In this document: piece after piece, positions 37,028 through 45,902 of the stretch
How positions within the stretch are numbered: position 1 is the stretch's first letter
Layout: each line of letters begins with the position of its first letter
Assembly: GCF_041537905.1 (NCBI RefSeq)
Contig: NZ_JBGRUO010000004.1
Coordinates: forward strand, 1 to 64,000
Source of the DNA: Ruegeria_C sp041537905
GTDB taxonomy: Bacteria; Pseudomonadota; Alphaproteobacteria; Rhodobacterales; Rhodobacteraceae
Reading direction: 5' to 3'
Length of the DNA stretch: 64,000 nucleotides
Program-made: the position numbers and the translations under genes
The notes under the pieces: generated by a model
Database searches by the model: none
Seen by the model: only the letters and a program-made list of their open reading frames with translations
Told to the model about the DNA's origin: nothing

Positions 37028-38181
37028 CAGCGGCGTACTCCGTTGCCCAGCGGCGTTGCAGGCGTGTTCGCAGGCACCCGGCCATAAGCCTCGGGCAGCG
37101 AACAGGTTTTCAGATTCGGCAAGACGCGACTGCCGAAATGGCGGGCCTCGTCGATATGCGGGTAGCCCGAGAAGATAAAGGCGCGGATGCCCATCTTCTG
37201 GTACTCTTCGATCTTGGACATGACCTGATCGGTCGACCCGACCAATGCCGCGCCGCAGCCCGACCGGGCCCGGCCCACGCCGGTCCATAGGTGATCCTCG
37301 GTATAGCCGAACTGATCGGCCAGTTCCCGTGCCCGCGCCTGATGCGACACACCCAGAGAGGTGGAATCAAGCGCCCGTTCCCGGATCAGCCGACCGTACT
37401 CATCGTCCAATTTAGAGACTATATATTCGGCATATTCGCGCGCCTCGGCCTCGGTATCGCGCACGATCATGTGGACACGCAGACCGTAATCCAGCGTCCG
37501 GTCATAGCGCTGCGCCACCTCGTTGACCGCCTGCATCCGGCCCTCCAGTGCGTCCTTGGTCTCGGGCCACATCAGGTAGACATCGCAATGCTGCCCGCAC
37601 AGCTCCAACGCCGCCGGGGAATAGCCGCCGAAATAGAGCAGCGGCCCGCCGGTCTGATAGGGTTTGACCGGATCGGTGGTGAGACCCGAGAAATTGTAAA
37701 CTTCGCCCTCATAGTTGATCTCTTCCTGCGTCCAGGCCTGTTTCAGGATTTCGACCACTTCGCGCGAACGCTGGTAGCGGTAATTGCTTTCGGCCTTTTC
37801 GCCGGGAAAATCGGAACTGATGATATTGACCGTCAGACGCCCCTTCAGCATGTGATCGAGTGTCGCGATGGTGCGGGCCAGCATGATCGGCTGCATCTCG
37901 CCACAGCGCACGGCGGCCAGCAGGTTGATGCGATCGGTGATCGGCGCGCAGCCCGCCACAAAGGACAATGTGTCCTGCCCAACCTGATAGGATGACGGGC
38001 AGAGGATATTGCGAAACCCTTGCGCCTCGGCCTCTTTCACGATGTCCGAGCAGTGTTCCCAGCTGGACCGCAAGGCACCATCGGGGCGCCCCAGAAACTG
38101 ATAATCATCCGAACACAGCGCCGAAAACCACGACACCTCGGCAGCATCCAGATCAGGAGATGTGATGGGCACAATGGTCAT
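37027..38181 (-). CDS. FMNH2-dependent luciferase-like monooxygenase (SsuD-like)
   Basis: The 384-residue protein belongs to the alkanesulfonate monooxygenase branch of the bacterial luciferase family. Typical stretches are AEAQGFRNILCPSSYQVGQDTLSFVAG, RLTVNIISSDFPGEKA near residue 115, YRYQRSREVVEILKQAW near 133, and GSTDQVMSKIEEYQKMGIRAFIFSGYPHIDEA near 316. It uses reduced FMN and oxygen. The substrate is unknown; sulfonates or N-heterocycles and other organic acids are used by relatives. First gene of the operon, divergent from the GntR regulator. Confidence 0.88.
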   Translation of the reverse strand: MTIVPITSPDLDAAEVSWFSALCSDDYQFLGRPDGALRSSWEHCSDIVKEAEAQGFRNILCPSSYQVGQDTLSFVAGCAPITDRINLLAAVRCGEMQPIMLARTIATLDHMLKGRLTVNIISSDFPGEKAESNYRYQRSREVVEILKQAWTQEEINYEGEVYNFSGLTTDPVKPYQTGGPLLYFGGYSPAALELCGQHCDVYLMWPETKDALEGRMQAVNEVAQRYDRTLDYGLRVHMIVRDTEAEAREYAEYIVSKLDDEYGRLIRERALDSTSLGVSHQARARELADQFGYTEDHLWTGVGRARSGCGAALVGSTDQVMSKIEEYQKMGIRAFIFSGYPHIDEARHFGSRVLPNLKTCSLPEAYGRVPANTPATPLGNGVRR

Positions 38182-38231
38182 GTTGGTTTTCTCCGCAAAG
38201 GGCGCGCGTTTTGTCTTGCGTAGCAGGCGCT

Positions 38232-38256
38232 TTGATGTAGATCAATAGTGTATCAA
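38232..38256. promoter_or_regulatory. Possible GntR operator
   Basis: TTGAT-GTAG-ATCAA is an inverted repeat, followed after six bases by another ATCAA. It lies in the 103-base gap between the divergent monooxygenase and gntR genes. The GntR regulator probably binds it to control both sides. Confidence 0.45.
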
Positions 38257-38284
38257 TTTTTTCCGCGACAGGACGCCGCAACCC

Positions 38285-38995
38285 GTGACACAGCCCGGCC
38301 CAAGCCCGAATGCACTGCCGCTCTATGTGCAGATTGCCGAGCTGCTGACCCGCGATATCGCGGCGGGCCGCTTGATCGACGGAGAGCGCCTGCCGCCCGA
38401 GCGCGAGATGGCCGAGCAGTTGCACACCTCGGTTGGAACCCTGCGTAAAGCCCTGCATCAGTTGACCGAACGCGGGTTGCTGGAACGGGTACAGGGCTCG
38501 GGCAATTACGTGCGCAGCGGGGCGGAAACCAAAAGCGTCTATGCGATGTTCCGGCTGGAACTGCCCGAGGGTGGCGGATTGCCCCGCGCAGATGTGCTAT
38601 CGGTCGATCTGCTACCAAAACCCGACGATCTGCCGGGCTTTGGCACTTCGGACAGGGGTTCGCGGGTGCGTCGGCTGCGCTATCTCAATGACATCGTGAT
38701 CGCAGTGGAAGAGATCTGGCTCGATGCCTCTGCCGGGGCGATCCGACGCAAGAACCTGTCCGATTCGCTCTATCACTACTACCAGAATCAGCTTGGCTTC
38801 TGGATCCGGCGCGCCGAAGACCGGGTCTCGGTCGGGACGGTGCCGGATTGGGCGCCCGAGCAGTTTACAAAACCCGGCGGGACGACCATTGGGTACATCG
38901 AACGACTCAGTTGGGCGGATACGCCCCAGCCGGTCGAGTTCTCGCGCACATGGTTTGATCCGGACCGCGCGCTTTATGTCCAACGGCTCAGATAA
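38285..38995 (+). CDS. GntR-family regulator (HutC/UTRA type)
   Basis: The 236-residue protein has the GntR winged helix (LPLYVQIAELLTRDIAAGRL then PPEREMAEQLHTSVGTLRKALHQL, about residues 11-60) and a UTRA effector domain (about 80-235). The start is a GTG. It probably represses the divergent monooxygenase-TRAP operon and/or the Gfo/Idh gene that follows it by 10 bases. The effector would be a small organic acid or sugar; not shown by sequence. Confidence 0.88.
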   Translation: MTQPGPSPNALPLYVQIAELLTRDIAAGRLIDGERLPPEREMAEQLHTSVGTLRKALHQLTERGLLERVQGSGNYVRSGAETKSVYAMFRLELPEGGGLPRADVLSVDLLPKPDDLPGFGTSDRGSRVRRLRYLNDIVIAVEEIWLDASAGAIRRKNLSDSLYHYYQNQLGFWIRRAEDRVSVGTVPDWAPEQFTKPGGTTIGYIERLSWADTPQPVEFSRTWFDPDRALYVQRLR

Positions 38996-39005
38996 GGAGA
39001 GGGGC

Positions 39006-40112
39006 GTGACCCGACAGATCAATTACGGGATCATCGGCTGCGGCATGATGGGGCAGGAACACCTGAAAAATATCGCGTTGCTTGACGGCGCACGCGCCCG
39101 CGCGATCTATGAACCCGATGCCGGGATGGCTGAGATCGCTGGCCGGATCGCGCCCGAGGCGCTGCTTGTGCCCTCGCTCGACGCGTTGCTTGCTTTGCCC
39201 GATCTGGATTGCCTGCTGATCGTCAGCCCCAATCACTGCCATGTCGAACAAGTCCTGCAGATCGCGGAAACGCGCGCCCTGCCCTTGTTGATCGAAAAGC
39301 CGCTATTTACTGATCCGGCAGATGCCGAAGCGATGATGGCGCTGCGCGACAGCTATCCGGCCCCGATCTGGGTGGCGATGGAGTATCGCTACATGCCACC
39401 CATTGCGGCATTTCTGGAACAGGCCGGCTCAGCGACTGGCGGCATCAAAATGCTGACGCTGCGCGAACACCGGTTTCCGTTTCTTGAGAAGGTCGGCCAC
39501 TGGAACCGCTTCAACCGTAACAGTGGCGGGACATTTGTTGAGAAGTGCTGCCACTTCTTCGACCTGATGCGGCTGGCGTTGGGGGCCGAACCGGTCCGCG
39601 TCATGGCTTCGGCCGCGCAGTCGGTCAATCATCTGGACGAGCGCTATGACGGCGAGGCGCCTGATATTCTCGACAACGGGTATGTGATCATCGATTTCGA
39701 CAATGGCGCGCGCGCAATGCTGGAACTGTGCATGTTTGCTGAGGGCGCGACCTATCAGGAAGAGATTTCCGCCATCGGCCCCACCGGCAAGATTGAGGCG
39801 CTGGTGCCCGGACCAGGCCGCTTCTGGCCCACGCATCTGGGCGATCCCCCCACGCCGAAACTGATCGTCAGCCCACGCGCACCCAAGGGCCCAATAACTA
39901 CTGATATCCCGGTCGACGGGAACCTGCTGGAGGCAGGTGATCACAACGGATCGACCTTTTATCAGCATCAGGCCTTCCTGCAGCTTCTGCGCGGCGAACG
40001 CGACGCACCGGATGTCTCGCTGATGGATGGCTGGATGGCCGTCCGAATGGGGCTGGCGGCGCAGCAATCCGCAGCAAGCGGCGAATCCGTCTTGTTAGAG
40101 CCTGTTTCTTGA
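39006..40112 (+). CDS. Gfo/Idh/MocA family oxidoreductase
   Basis: The 368-residue protein has the Rossmann motif YGIIGCGMMGQEHLKNIALL (residues 7-26), the family motif LIEKPLFTD near residue 96 and an AMEYRYMPP segment near 122, followed by the C-terminal alpha/beta domain. It would oxidise or reduce a sugar or polyol with NAD(P). The GTG start follows AAGGAGAGG. It is transcribed with gntR, so it may belong to the pathway of the divergent operon. The substrate is unknown. Confidence 0.85.
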   Translation: MTRQINYGIIGCGMMGQEHLKNIALLDGARARAIYEPDAGMAEIAGRIAPEALLVPSLDALLALPDLDCLLIVSPNHCHVEQVLQIAETRALPLLIEKPLFTDPADAEAMMALRDSYPAPIWVAMEYRYMPPIAAFLEQAGSATGGIKMLTLREHRFPFLEKVGHWNRFNRNSGGTFVEKCCHFFDLMRLALGAEPVRVMASAAQSVNHLDERYDGEAPDILDNGYVIIDFDNGARAMLELCMFAEGATYQEEISAIGPTGKIEALVPGPGRFWPTHLGDPPTPKLIVSPRAPKGPITTDIPVDGNLLEAGDHNGSTFYQHQAFLQLLRGERDAPDVSLMDGWMAVRMGLAAQQSAASGESVLLEPVS

Positions 40113-40403
40113 GCTGCGAATAGGCCAAGCAAACCGCCACCCGAGCCAGGATTACGGCCTTGCAACGGATCATCCAGAAACAAAACCCCGGTCTGTGTCG
40201 CCGATGCACAGGCCAGAGCAAGCCGCAGTTTTCGACCCGACGGGACCACAGGGGCTACCAGAGCACCGCCAAAGTCCAGAAACGTTCCCGCGCGCCTGAA
40301 AGATTTCCCACTCGGGTCGAACTCGCGGCGCGATTACCCGGCGAGGGTTTACATAAAACCGTCCTGCCGGAAAAATGACGTGAAATCCAAGAAAGGCGGC
40401 GAG
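40113..40403 (+). other. Intergenic stretch before the Tag-like gene
   Basis: A 291-base stretch with no recognised gene. Two open frames on the opposite strand (40170-41192 and others) run through the Tag-like gene and are shadows. It probably holds the terminator of the Gfo/Idh gene and the promoter of the next gene. Confidence 0.4.
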
Positions 40404-41069
40404 ATGCGGCACTTCGATGAGATCTACGATATCGCCGCTCGCCGAAAAGGCGGTGCCGACGCGCTGGAGGCGTTGCTGAGCACTCCGCGCTCCAGGGCGG
40501 CACTCCGCGCGATCCCCGATGACCGGTGGCTGTCGGAAATGGCGCGCTGTCTGTTTCAGGCCGGTTTCAATTGGAAGGTCATCAACGCGAAATGGCCGAG
40601 CTTCGAAGCTGCGTTTCATGGTTTCGATCCCGCCCGGGTCGGCTTCTATCATGATGACGATATCGACCGACTGCTGAGCGATCGGGACATCGTGCGCAAC
40701 GGAGCAAAGATTGCAGCGGTGATCGCCAATGCCCGCTTCGTACTGGATCTGGCCGCAAAACACGGCTCTGCAGCGGCCTTTTTTGCCGAGTGGCCCGGCG
40801 CCGATCATATCGGGCTTTTGCAGCTTCTTTCGAAATCCGGTGCGCGGCTGGGCGGCACAACCGGCCAGCGGATGCTGCGCAATATGGGCAAGGACGGGTT
40901 CATCCTGTCCCCGGATGTCAGCGCCCGCCTCGTCGCCGAGGATGTGGTCGACAAGCCACCGACCAGCAAGCGCGATATGGCCGCGACTCAGGCCGCATTC
41001 AACAGCTGGGCAGAGCAATCCGGGCGCGGGCTCACGCAGATCAGTCAGGTTCTGGCCTATAGCGTCTGA
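40404..41069 (+). CDS. DNA-3-methyladenine glycosylase I-like protein
   Basis: The 221-residue protein matches the Tag-like HhH-GPD branch that starts with MRxFDEIYxIAAxRKGG. Segments FQAGFNWKVINAKWPSFEAAF (about residues 54-74) and VRNGAKIAAVIANARFVLDL are characteristic. It would excise alkylated purines in base-excision repair, although this branch differs from E. coli Tag and its activity is not established. ATG 40404 was chosen because AAAGGCGG precedes it and homologues start there; a GTG at 40380 would add eight residues. Confidence 0.75.
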   Translation: MRHFDEIYDIAARRKGGADALEALLSTPRSRAALRAIPDDRWLSEMARCLFQAGFNWKVINAKWPSFEAAFHGFDPARVGFYHDDDIDRLLSDRDIVRNGAKIAAVIANARFVLDLAAKHGSAAAFFAEWPGADHIGLLQLLSKSGARLGGTTGQRMLRNMGKDGFILSPDVSARLVAEDVVDKPPTSKRDMAATQAAFNSWAEQSGRGLTQISQVLAYSV

Positions 41070-41107
41070 CCTCAGCGCGATCGGGAATGCTCCGACAATT
41101 TTATCTG

Positions 41108-41122
41108 TTAGCCCCCTTTTAA
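41108..41122 (+). promoter_or_regulatory. CtrA-type box upstream of motB
   Basis: TTAG-CCCCCTT-TTAA matches TTAA-N7-TTAA at 7 of 8 positions and lies 45 bases upstream of motB. A similar box lies upstream of flgE. CtrA control of flagellar genes is known in Rhodobacterales. Confidence 0.5.
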
Positions 41123-41167
41123 CAACTGCTTCGTTACCACGGAGACGGGTGATAAGAGGTGGTGGAG

Positions 41168-42016
41168 ATGGGTGCGCAATCAAATGCGGCACCAGTCATC
41201 ATCAAACGGAAGAAAGTCGTTGGTGGCGGTGGCCATCACGGTGGCGCATGGAAGGTGGCATATGCCGATTTCGTGACGGCCATGATGGCGTTCTTCATGT
41301 TGATGTGGCTGCTGAACGCAACGACGGAAAAGCAACGTAAGGGCCTGGCGGATTACTTTTCGCCATCGATCCCGCTCAGCCCCGTCTCAGGCGGTGGCGA
41401 TGGGGCATTCGGGGGCGAGAACGTATTCTCGGATGATGCCGTGGTTCTGGACGGGCGGGGTGCGATAAAGCAGCACCTGACGGAGTCGCGCCGGGCACGG
41501 GGCGCAACCGGCGTTGACCGAAACGGGGACGAGGCCGCCTCGGAAGAGGCGTTCAGCGATGTACAGAACATGCTTCAGGGGCGCAGCGGCGAAAGCCAGG
41601 TCTCTGACCGTTTGCTGAAACATATCGTCACGCGGGTCACCGACGAAGGCTTGATCATCGAGCTTTCGGCAACCGATCAGGTGCCGCTCTTTGATCAGCA
41701 TTCCGACAGGCCGACGGCGACGCTGCGGGAATTGACAGCGCTTGTCGCGAAAGCCACGGCAAATGTCACCAACGATGTCGCAATCGCCGCTCATGTGCAG
41801 GCGCGACCGGTTGTATTGGCGCGCAGCCCGGTCTGGGACCTGTCGATGGGGCGGGCCAAAACGGCGAAGACACTTCTGGGACAGTCCGGGCTGGACCCGG
41901 CGCGCATTCAGCGCGTGACCGGGCATGCCGATCGCAAGCTGCAGGACAAGAACCCGATGGCCGCCCGCAACAACCGTGTCGAGATCACGTTGCTGCGCGA
42001 TCAGCCGCCGGAATAG
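41168..42016 (+). CDS. motB: Flagellar motor protein MotB
   Basis: The 282-residue stator protein anchors the flagellar motor to peptidoglycan. It has a basic N-terminus, one span (DFVTAMMAFFMLMWLLNAT, about residues 34-52) preceded by the proton-path Asp (D34 in AYADFVT), a plug/linker region and a C-terminal OmpA-like domain with VTGHADRKLQDKNPMAARNNRVEI. The ATG follows GAGGTGGTGGAG; a GTG nine bases upstream would add three residues. motA is not in this window. Confidence 0.9.
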   Translation: MGAQSNAAPVIIKRKKVVGGGGHHGGAWKVAYADFVTAMMAFFMLMWLLNATTEKQRKGLADYFSPSIPLSPVSGGGDGAFGGENVFSDDAVVLDGRGAIKQHLTESRRARGATGVDRNGDEAASEEAFSDVQNMLQGRSGESQVSDRLLKHIVTRVTDEGLIIELSATDQVPLFDQHSDRPTATLRELTALVAKATANVTNDVAIAAHVQARPVVLARSPVWDLSMGRAKTAKTLLGQSGLDPARIQRVTGHADRKLQDKNPMAARNNRVEITLLRDQPPE

Positions 42017-42031
42017 CTCGCATTTTACTTG

Positions 42032-42046
42032 TTAGCGCGCTGTTAA
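42032..42046 (+). promoter_or_regulatory. CtrA-type box upstream of flgE
   Basis: TTAG-CGCGCTG-TTAA matches the CtrA consensus at 7 of 8 positions and lies 58 bases upstream of flgE. Its sequence context (TTTTACTTGTTAG) is nearly the same as at motB (TTTTATCTGTTAG), which suggests a shared control element. Confidence 0.5.
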
Positions 42047-42104
42047 ACCTCAGCGCGTAGCTGTGGCATCAGGCCGAATGACCAAAGCAACAAAAGGGGC
42101 TCAG

Positions 42105-43403
42105 ATGTCCATTTCCTCTTCGCTGAACGCAGGCGTGGCTGCGCTGTCAGCCAATGCCAATCGACTGGCAACCATTTCGGACAATATCGCAAACGCCTCG
42201 ACCTTCGGGTACAAGCGGGTTGAAACGGATTTTCATTCGATGGTCACCTCGTCCTCGGGCGGGAATTACTCCGCGGGCGGCGTGCGCACGACCAACCGGC
42301 GCCTGATCGATCAGGGCGGCTCGATCGTGTCGACTAGCAATGCCACCGACCTCGCCATCCGGGGGCGCGGCATGTTGCCGGTGCGGCGCACCTCAGAGAT
42401 TTCAGATGCCAGCTCGTCGCAGATGCTGCTGACCACGACCGGGTCGTTCCGAACCGATGAGCAAGGGTATCTGGTGACCGAATCGGGTCTGGTTCTGCTG
42501 GGCTGGCCCGCCGCTGCGGATGGCTCGATGCCGTCTTATCCGCGCGATACGTCCGAAGGCTTGCAGCCGATTCAGATGGGCGTGAACCAGGTCTCGGGGT
42601 CTCCGACAACCCGGATGAGCCTGCGCATGAACCTGCCCGCCACCGCGACTGAGGCCGGCGCGCCTGGTGATTCCCAGCCCCTCTCGGTCGAGTATTTCGA
42701 CAACCTGGGCAAATCGGAGAACGTGCAGATCGAATTGGTTCCAACCGTGCCCGCGACCGGTGCCAGCAACGAATGGACCATGACATTGCGCGACACAGGT
42801 TCCGGCGGGGCGGTGATCGGTGAATACACGTTGACCTTCAACGACGCTCGAACAACCGGCGGCACACTGGCAAGCGTGACAACCGTATCCGGCGGGGCCT
42901 ATGACCCCGCAACGGGCAGCCTTGTGGTCAACGTTGCGGGCGGCCCGATGGAGATCAATATCGGCCTGCTGGGCGACACGGACGGCATCTCGCAGCTTTC
43001 TGACACGTTTGCGCCGGTATCCACCACCAAGGACGGGTCGGCGGTGGGCACCATGACCCGGGTAGAGATCGACGAAAACGGCTATGTCTACGCGTTCTTC
43101 GATTCCGGCGTCTCGCAGCGCGTCTACCAGGTTCCCCTGGTGGATCTGCCCAATCCCAATGGCATGTTCTCACTCGACCAGCAGACCTATGCACCATCGC
43201 GCGAAAGCGGCACCTATTTCCTGTGGGATGCGGGTGACGGGCCGACCGGCGACATGGTGTCCTTTGCGCGTGAGGAATCCAAGACCGATATCGCAACCGA
43301 ACTGACCGCAATGATTCAGACGCAGCGCGCCTATTCGACCAGCGCCAAAGTGATCCAGACCGTTGACGAGATGCTGCAGGAAACCACCAATATCAAACGC
43401 TGA
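42105..43403 (+). CDS. flgE: Flagellar hook protein FlgE
   Basis: The 432-residue axial protein builds the hook. It has the N-terminal rod/hook domain (LNAGVAALSANANRLATISDNIANASTFGYKRVETDF, about residues 6-42), a variable centre with FlgE/F/G-like segments (LPATATEAG... and FDNLGKSENVQIELVPT) and the C-terminal coiled-coil (MIQTQRAYSTSAKVIQTVDEML, about 405-426). The ATG follows AAAAGGGGC. It begins the flgE-flgK-flgL-flgI run. Confidence 0.93.
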   Translation: MSISSSLNAGVAALSANANRLATISDNIANASTFGYKRVETDFHSMVTSSSGGNYSAGGVRTTNRRLIDQGGSIVSTSNATDLAIRGRGMLPVRRTSEISDASSSQMLLTTTGSFRTDEQGYLVTESGLVLLGWPAAADGSMPSYPRDTSEGLQPIQMGVNQVSGSPTTRMSLRMNLPATATEAGAPGDSQPLSVEYFDNLGKSENVQIELVPTVPATGASNEWTMTLRDTGSGGAVIGEYTLTFNDARTTGGTLASVTTVSGGAYDPATGSLVVNVAGGPMEINIGLLGDTDGISQLSDTFAPVSTTKDGSAVGTMTRVEIDENGYVYAFFDSGVSQRVYQVPLVDLPNPNGMFSLDQQTYAPSRESGTYFLWDAGDGPTGDMVSFAREESKTDIATELTAMIQTQRAYSTSAKVIQTVDEMLQETTNIKR

Positions 43404-43439
43404 CATGGTGCCCGTTAGGGCCGTGGAAGGAGGGCGGAT

Positions 43440-44891
43440 ATGACAATCTCGGCAGCGTTCAGCAACGCACTCAGCGGTCTCACGGCCAGCGGTCGCGCGT
43501 CGGGCGTGATCTCGGACAATATCGCCAATGCACTGACCCCGGGCTATGCGAAGCGCAGCCTCGAACTGACCTCGAACGCAACTGCCGGTCAGGGCGTGCG
43601 CGTCCTGGGGGTGGTGCGGCGCACCGATCCCGTCCTGACAGACAACCGGCGCAGCGCCGAGGCCATGTCCTTGAATGCGGACAATCTGGCCCGATTTCAT
43701 GCCGATTTCGGGGCTCTGATCGGCCCTTCCGACAACCCCGGTGCGCTGACCAACCGCGTAGCGGAGCTTGAGGCGTCTCTGATCACCGCCGCAAGCAACC
43801 CCAGCGCGCCTAGCCGTCTGGATGCCACGGTCAACGCCGCCAAAGATCTTGCGCAGTCGATCCGCTCGGCGGGCACGGGCCTGCGCGACCTGCGCACCCG
43901 CGCCGACCGCAATATCGGCCAGCAGGTCGACAACTTGAACGGCACGCTACAGGATATCGAGGCGCTGAACGCCCGTATCCGGCGGGTGGAGCTTTCGGGT
44001 GCGAATACCGCCTCACTACTTGATCAACGTCAGCAACTGGTGGATCAGGTCAATACTATCATCCCGGTCAAGATCGCGGCCCGTGACCATAGCCGTATTG
44101 CGCTCTACAGCGAAGGGGGCGCGATACTGCTGGATGGCTCCGCCGCCACGCTCAGCTTTACCACCGCCGCCTCTGCCGAACCGCATATGACCCACGCAAA
44201 CGGATTGCTTTCGGGCCTTGAGATCAACGGCATGGCCATCCGGACCGAGGGCGGGTCATCGCCAATCCGTGGCAGCACCCTGGCCGCCAATTTCCAGATT
44301 CGCGACGAACTTGCCGTCGAGGCTCAGCAGAATCTCGATGCCCTCGCTCGTGACCTGATCGACCGCTTTGCCGACCCTGCGGTTGACCCGACGCTGGCCG
44401 CCACCGACCCCGGCCTGTTTACCGACGCTGGTGCCGCCTTTCTGCCGGCCAACGAGGTTGGCCTGTCGAACCGGCTGGCACTCAACGCCGTTGTCGATCC
44501 GTCCCAAGGTGGTGACAGCTGGCGGCTGCGCGACGGGTTAAATGCCGCAGGTTCGGGCGCACAGGGTGATGCTGCCTTGCTAAAAGCAATGAGCGCCGCG
44601 CTGACAGACCCACGAACGCTGGCGAGCGGAAATCTCGGAACCGGCGTGATGACCGCCGGTGGGGCCGCAACCGCGATGCTGTCAATCACCTCGCAGGCCA
44701 CGGCCGAGACCGAACAGCGTGCGAGCTTTGCCTCGGCCACCTTCACCGAATTTCAGCGGATAGAGCAGGAAATCGGCGTGGATACCGACGCGGAACTGCA
44801 ATCCCTGATGCAGATCGAACAGGCTTACGCCGCCAATGCGCGGGTTCTGGAAGTTGTCGGAACCCTGATGGATACATTGCTGAGGATCTGA
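43440..44891 (+). CDS. flgK: Flagellar hook-associated protein 1 FlgK
   Basis: The 483-residue protein forms the hook-filament junction. It has the axial N-terminus (FSNALSGLTASGRASGVISDNIANALTPGYAKRSLEL, about residues 6-42) and C-terminus (LMQIEQAYAANARVLEVVGTLMDTLLRI). It lies 36 bases after flgE and 3 bases before flgL, so the genes form one operon. Length is normal for short alphaproteobacterial FlgK. Confidence 0.93.
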   Translation: MTISAAFSNALSGLTASGRASGVISDNIANALTPGYAKRSLELTSNATAGQGVRVLGVVRRTDPVLTDNRRSAEAMSLNADNLARFHADFGALIGPSDNPGALTNRVAELEASLITAASNPSAPSRLDATVNAAKDLAQSIRSAGTGLRDLRTRADRNIGQQVDNLNGTLQDIEALNARIRRVELSGANTASLLDQRQQLVDQVNTIIPVKIAARDHSRIALYSEGGAILLDGSAATLSFTTAASAEPHMTHANGLLSGLEINGMAIRTEGGSSPIRGSTLAANFQIRDELAVEAQQNLDALARDLIDRFADPAVDPTLAATDPGLFTDAGAAFLPANEVGLSNRLALNAVVDPSQGGDSWRLRDGLNAAGSGAQGDAALLKAMSAALTDPRTLASGNLGTGVMTAGGAATAMLSITSQATAETEQRASFASATFTEFQRIEQEIGVDTDAELQSLMQIEQAYAANARVLEVVGTLMDTLLRI

Positions 44892-44894
44892 CCC

Positions 44895-45902
44895 ATGCCC
44901 CTGACATCAATCGGCGATCTGGCCAGCTCTCTGGTATTGCGCACCCGCAGCGCTGACATCAAAACCCGGATTGCGACGCTGACCGATGAGCTTAGCTCGG
45001 GCCGGACCAAGGATGTAAACACGCGTCTTGCAGGTGATTACTCACAACTGGCGGACATGGATCGTCGGCTGCGCCATGTGCAGGCCTTCAACACGGTCAC
45101 CGCCGAAGCAGGGGCCTGGGCCAGCGGCATGCAGACAAGCCTTGCCAACCTGCATGACCGGGTCGGGGATCTGTCGGCAAAGCTGGTCACATTTACCACA
45201 CCCGGCCAAGAGGTCACCCGCCAGCATATGAGCAATCAGGCCGCCGATGACCTCAAAATCCTGGTTTCGACATTGAACACACGATCCGGCGGGCGCAGCC
45301 TGTTTGCCGGGCAGGCGGTTGATACGACACCCTTGGCCGATGACACGGCGCTTTTGACGGCCTTGCGCGCGGCGGTGAGCGGTCAGCCCACGCCGGTCGA
45401 TATCATCCAGGCCGCCACAGACTGGTTCAACGATCCCGCAGGGTTTGAGGCGGTCATCTATCAGGGCTCCGATCAAAGCCTGGACCCGATCAAGCTGTCC
45501 GATACCCAGAACGCCAACCTGCCGTTGCGCGCCGATCATCCCACATTCCGCGCCCTCCTGCGCGATACCGCTTTGGCCGCTCTTGCAACCGACCCGGCAT
45601 TGGGGCTCTCGGAAACGGTTCAATCCGATCTGCTGAACAGAACCGGCGCAAGCTTGCTGCGCAGCCAGGATGACCTGACCCTGCTACAGGCTGATCTGGG
45701 GTATACGGAATCCCGGATCGAGGCGGCGCGAACCCAAAACGCTGCCACCGCAACGGCCACCGAATTTGCCCACAACAGCCTTTTGGCGGCAGATCCCTAT
45801 GACACGGCAACGCATCTGGAGGCGGCCCAGTTCCAGCTGGAAAGCCTCTATGCTGCAACGGTCCGATCCTCGCAATTGTCCCTGGTGAATTACCTCAGAT
45901 GA
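44895..45902 (+). CDS. flgL: Flagellar hook-associated protein 3 FlgL
   Basis: The 335-residue protein has a flagellin-like N-terminus (SSLVLRTRSADIKTRIATLTDELSSGR, about residues 9-35) and C-terminus (LEAAQFQLESLYAATVRSSQLSLVNYLR). It joins FlgK to the filament. It starts 3 bases after flgK and overlaps flgI by four bases (ATGA). Identified partly by position between flgK and flgI. Confidence 0.88.
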   Translation: MPLTSIGDLASSLVLRTRSADIKTRIATLTDELSSGRTKDVNTRLAGDYSQLADMDRRLRHVQAFNTVTAEAGAWASGMQTSLANLHDRVGDLSAKLVTFTTPGQEVTRQHMSNQAADDLKILVSTLNTRSGGRSLFAGQAVDTTPLADDTALLTALRAAVSGQPTPVDIIQAATDWFNDPAGFEAVIYQGSDQSLDPIKLSDTQNANLPLRADHPTFRALLRDTALAALATDPALGLSETVQSDLLNRTGASLLRSQDDLTLLQADLGYTESRIEAARTQNAATATATEFAHNSLLAADPYDTATHLEAAQFQLESLYAATVRSSQLSLVNYLR

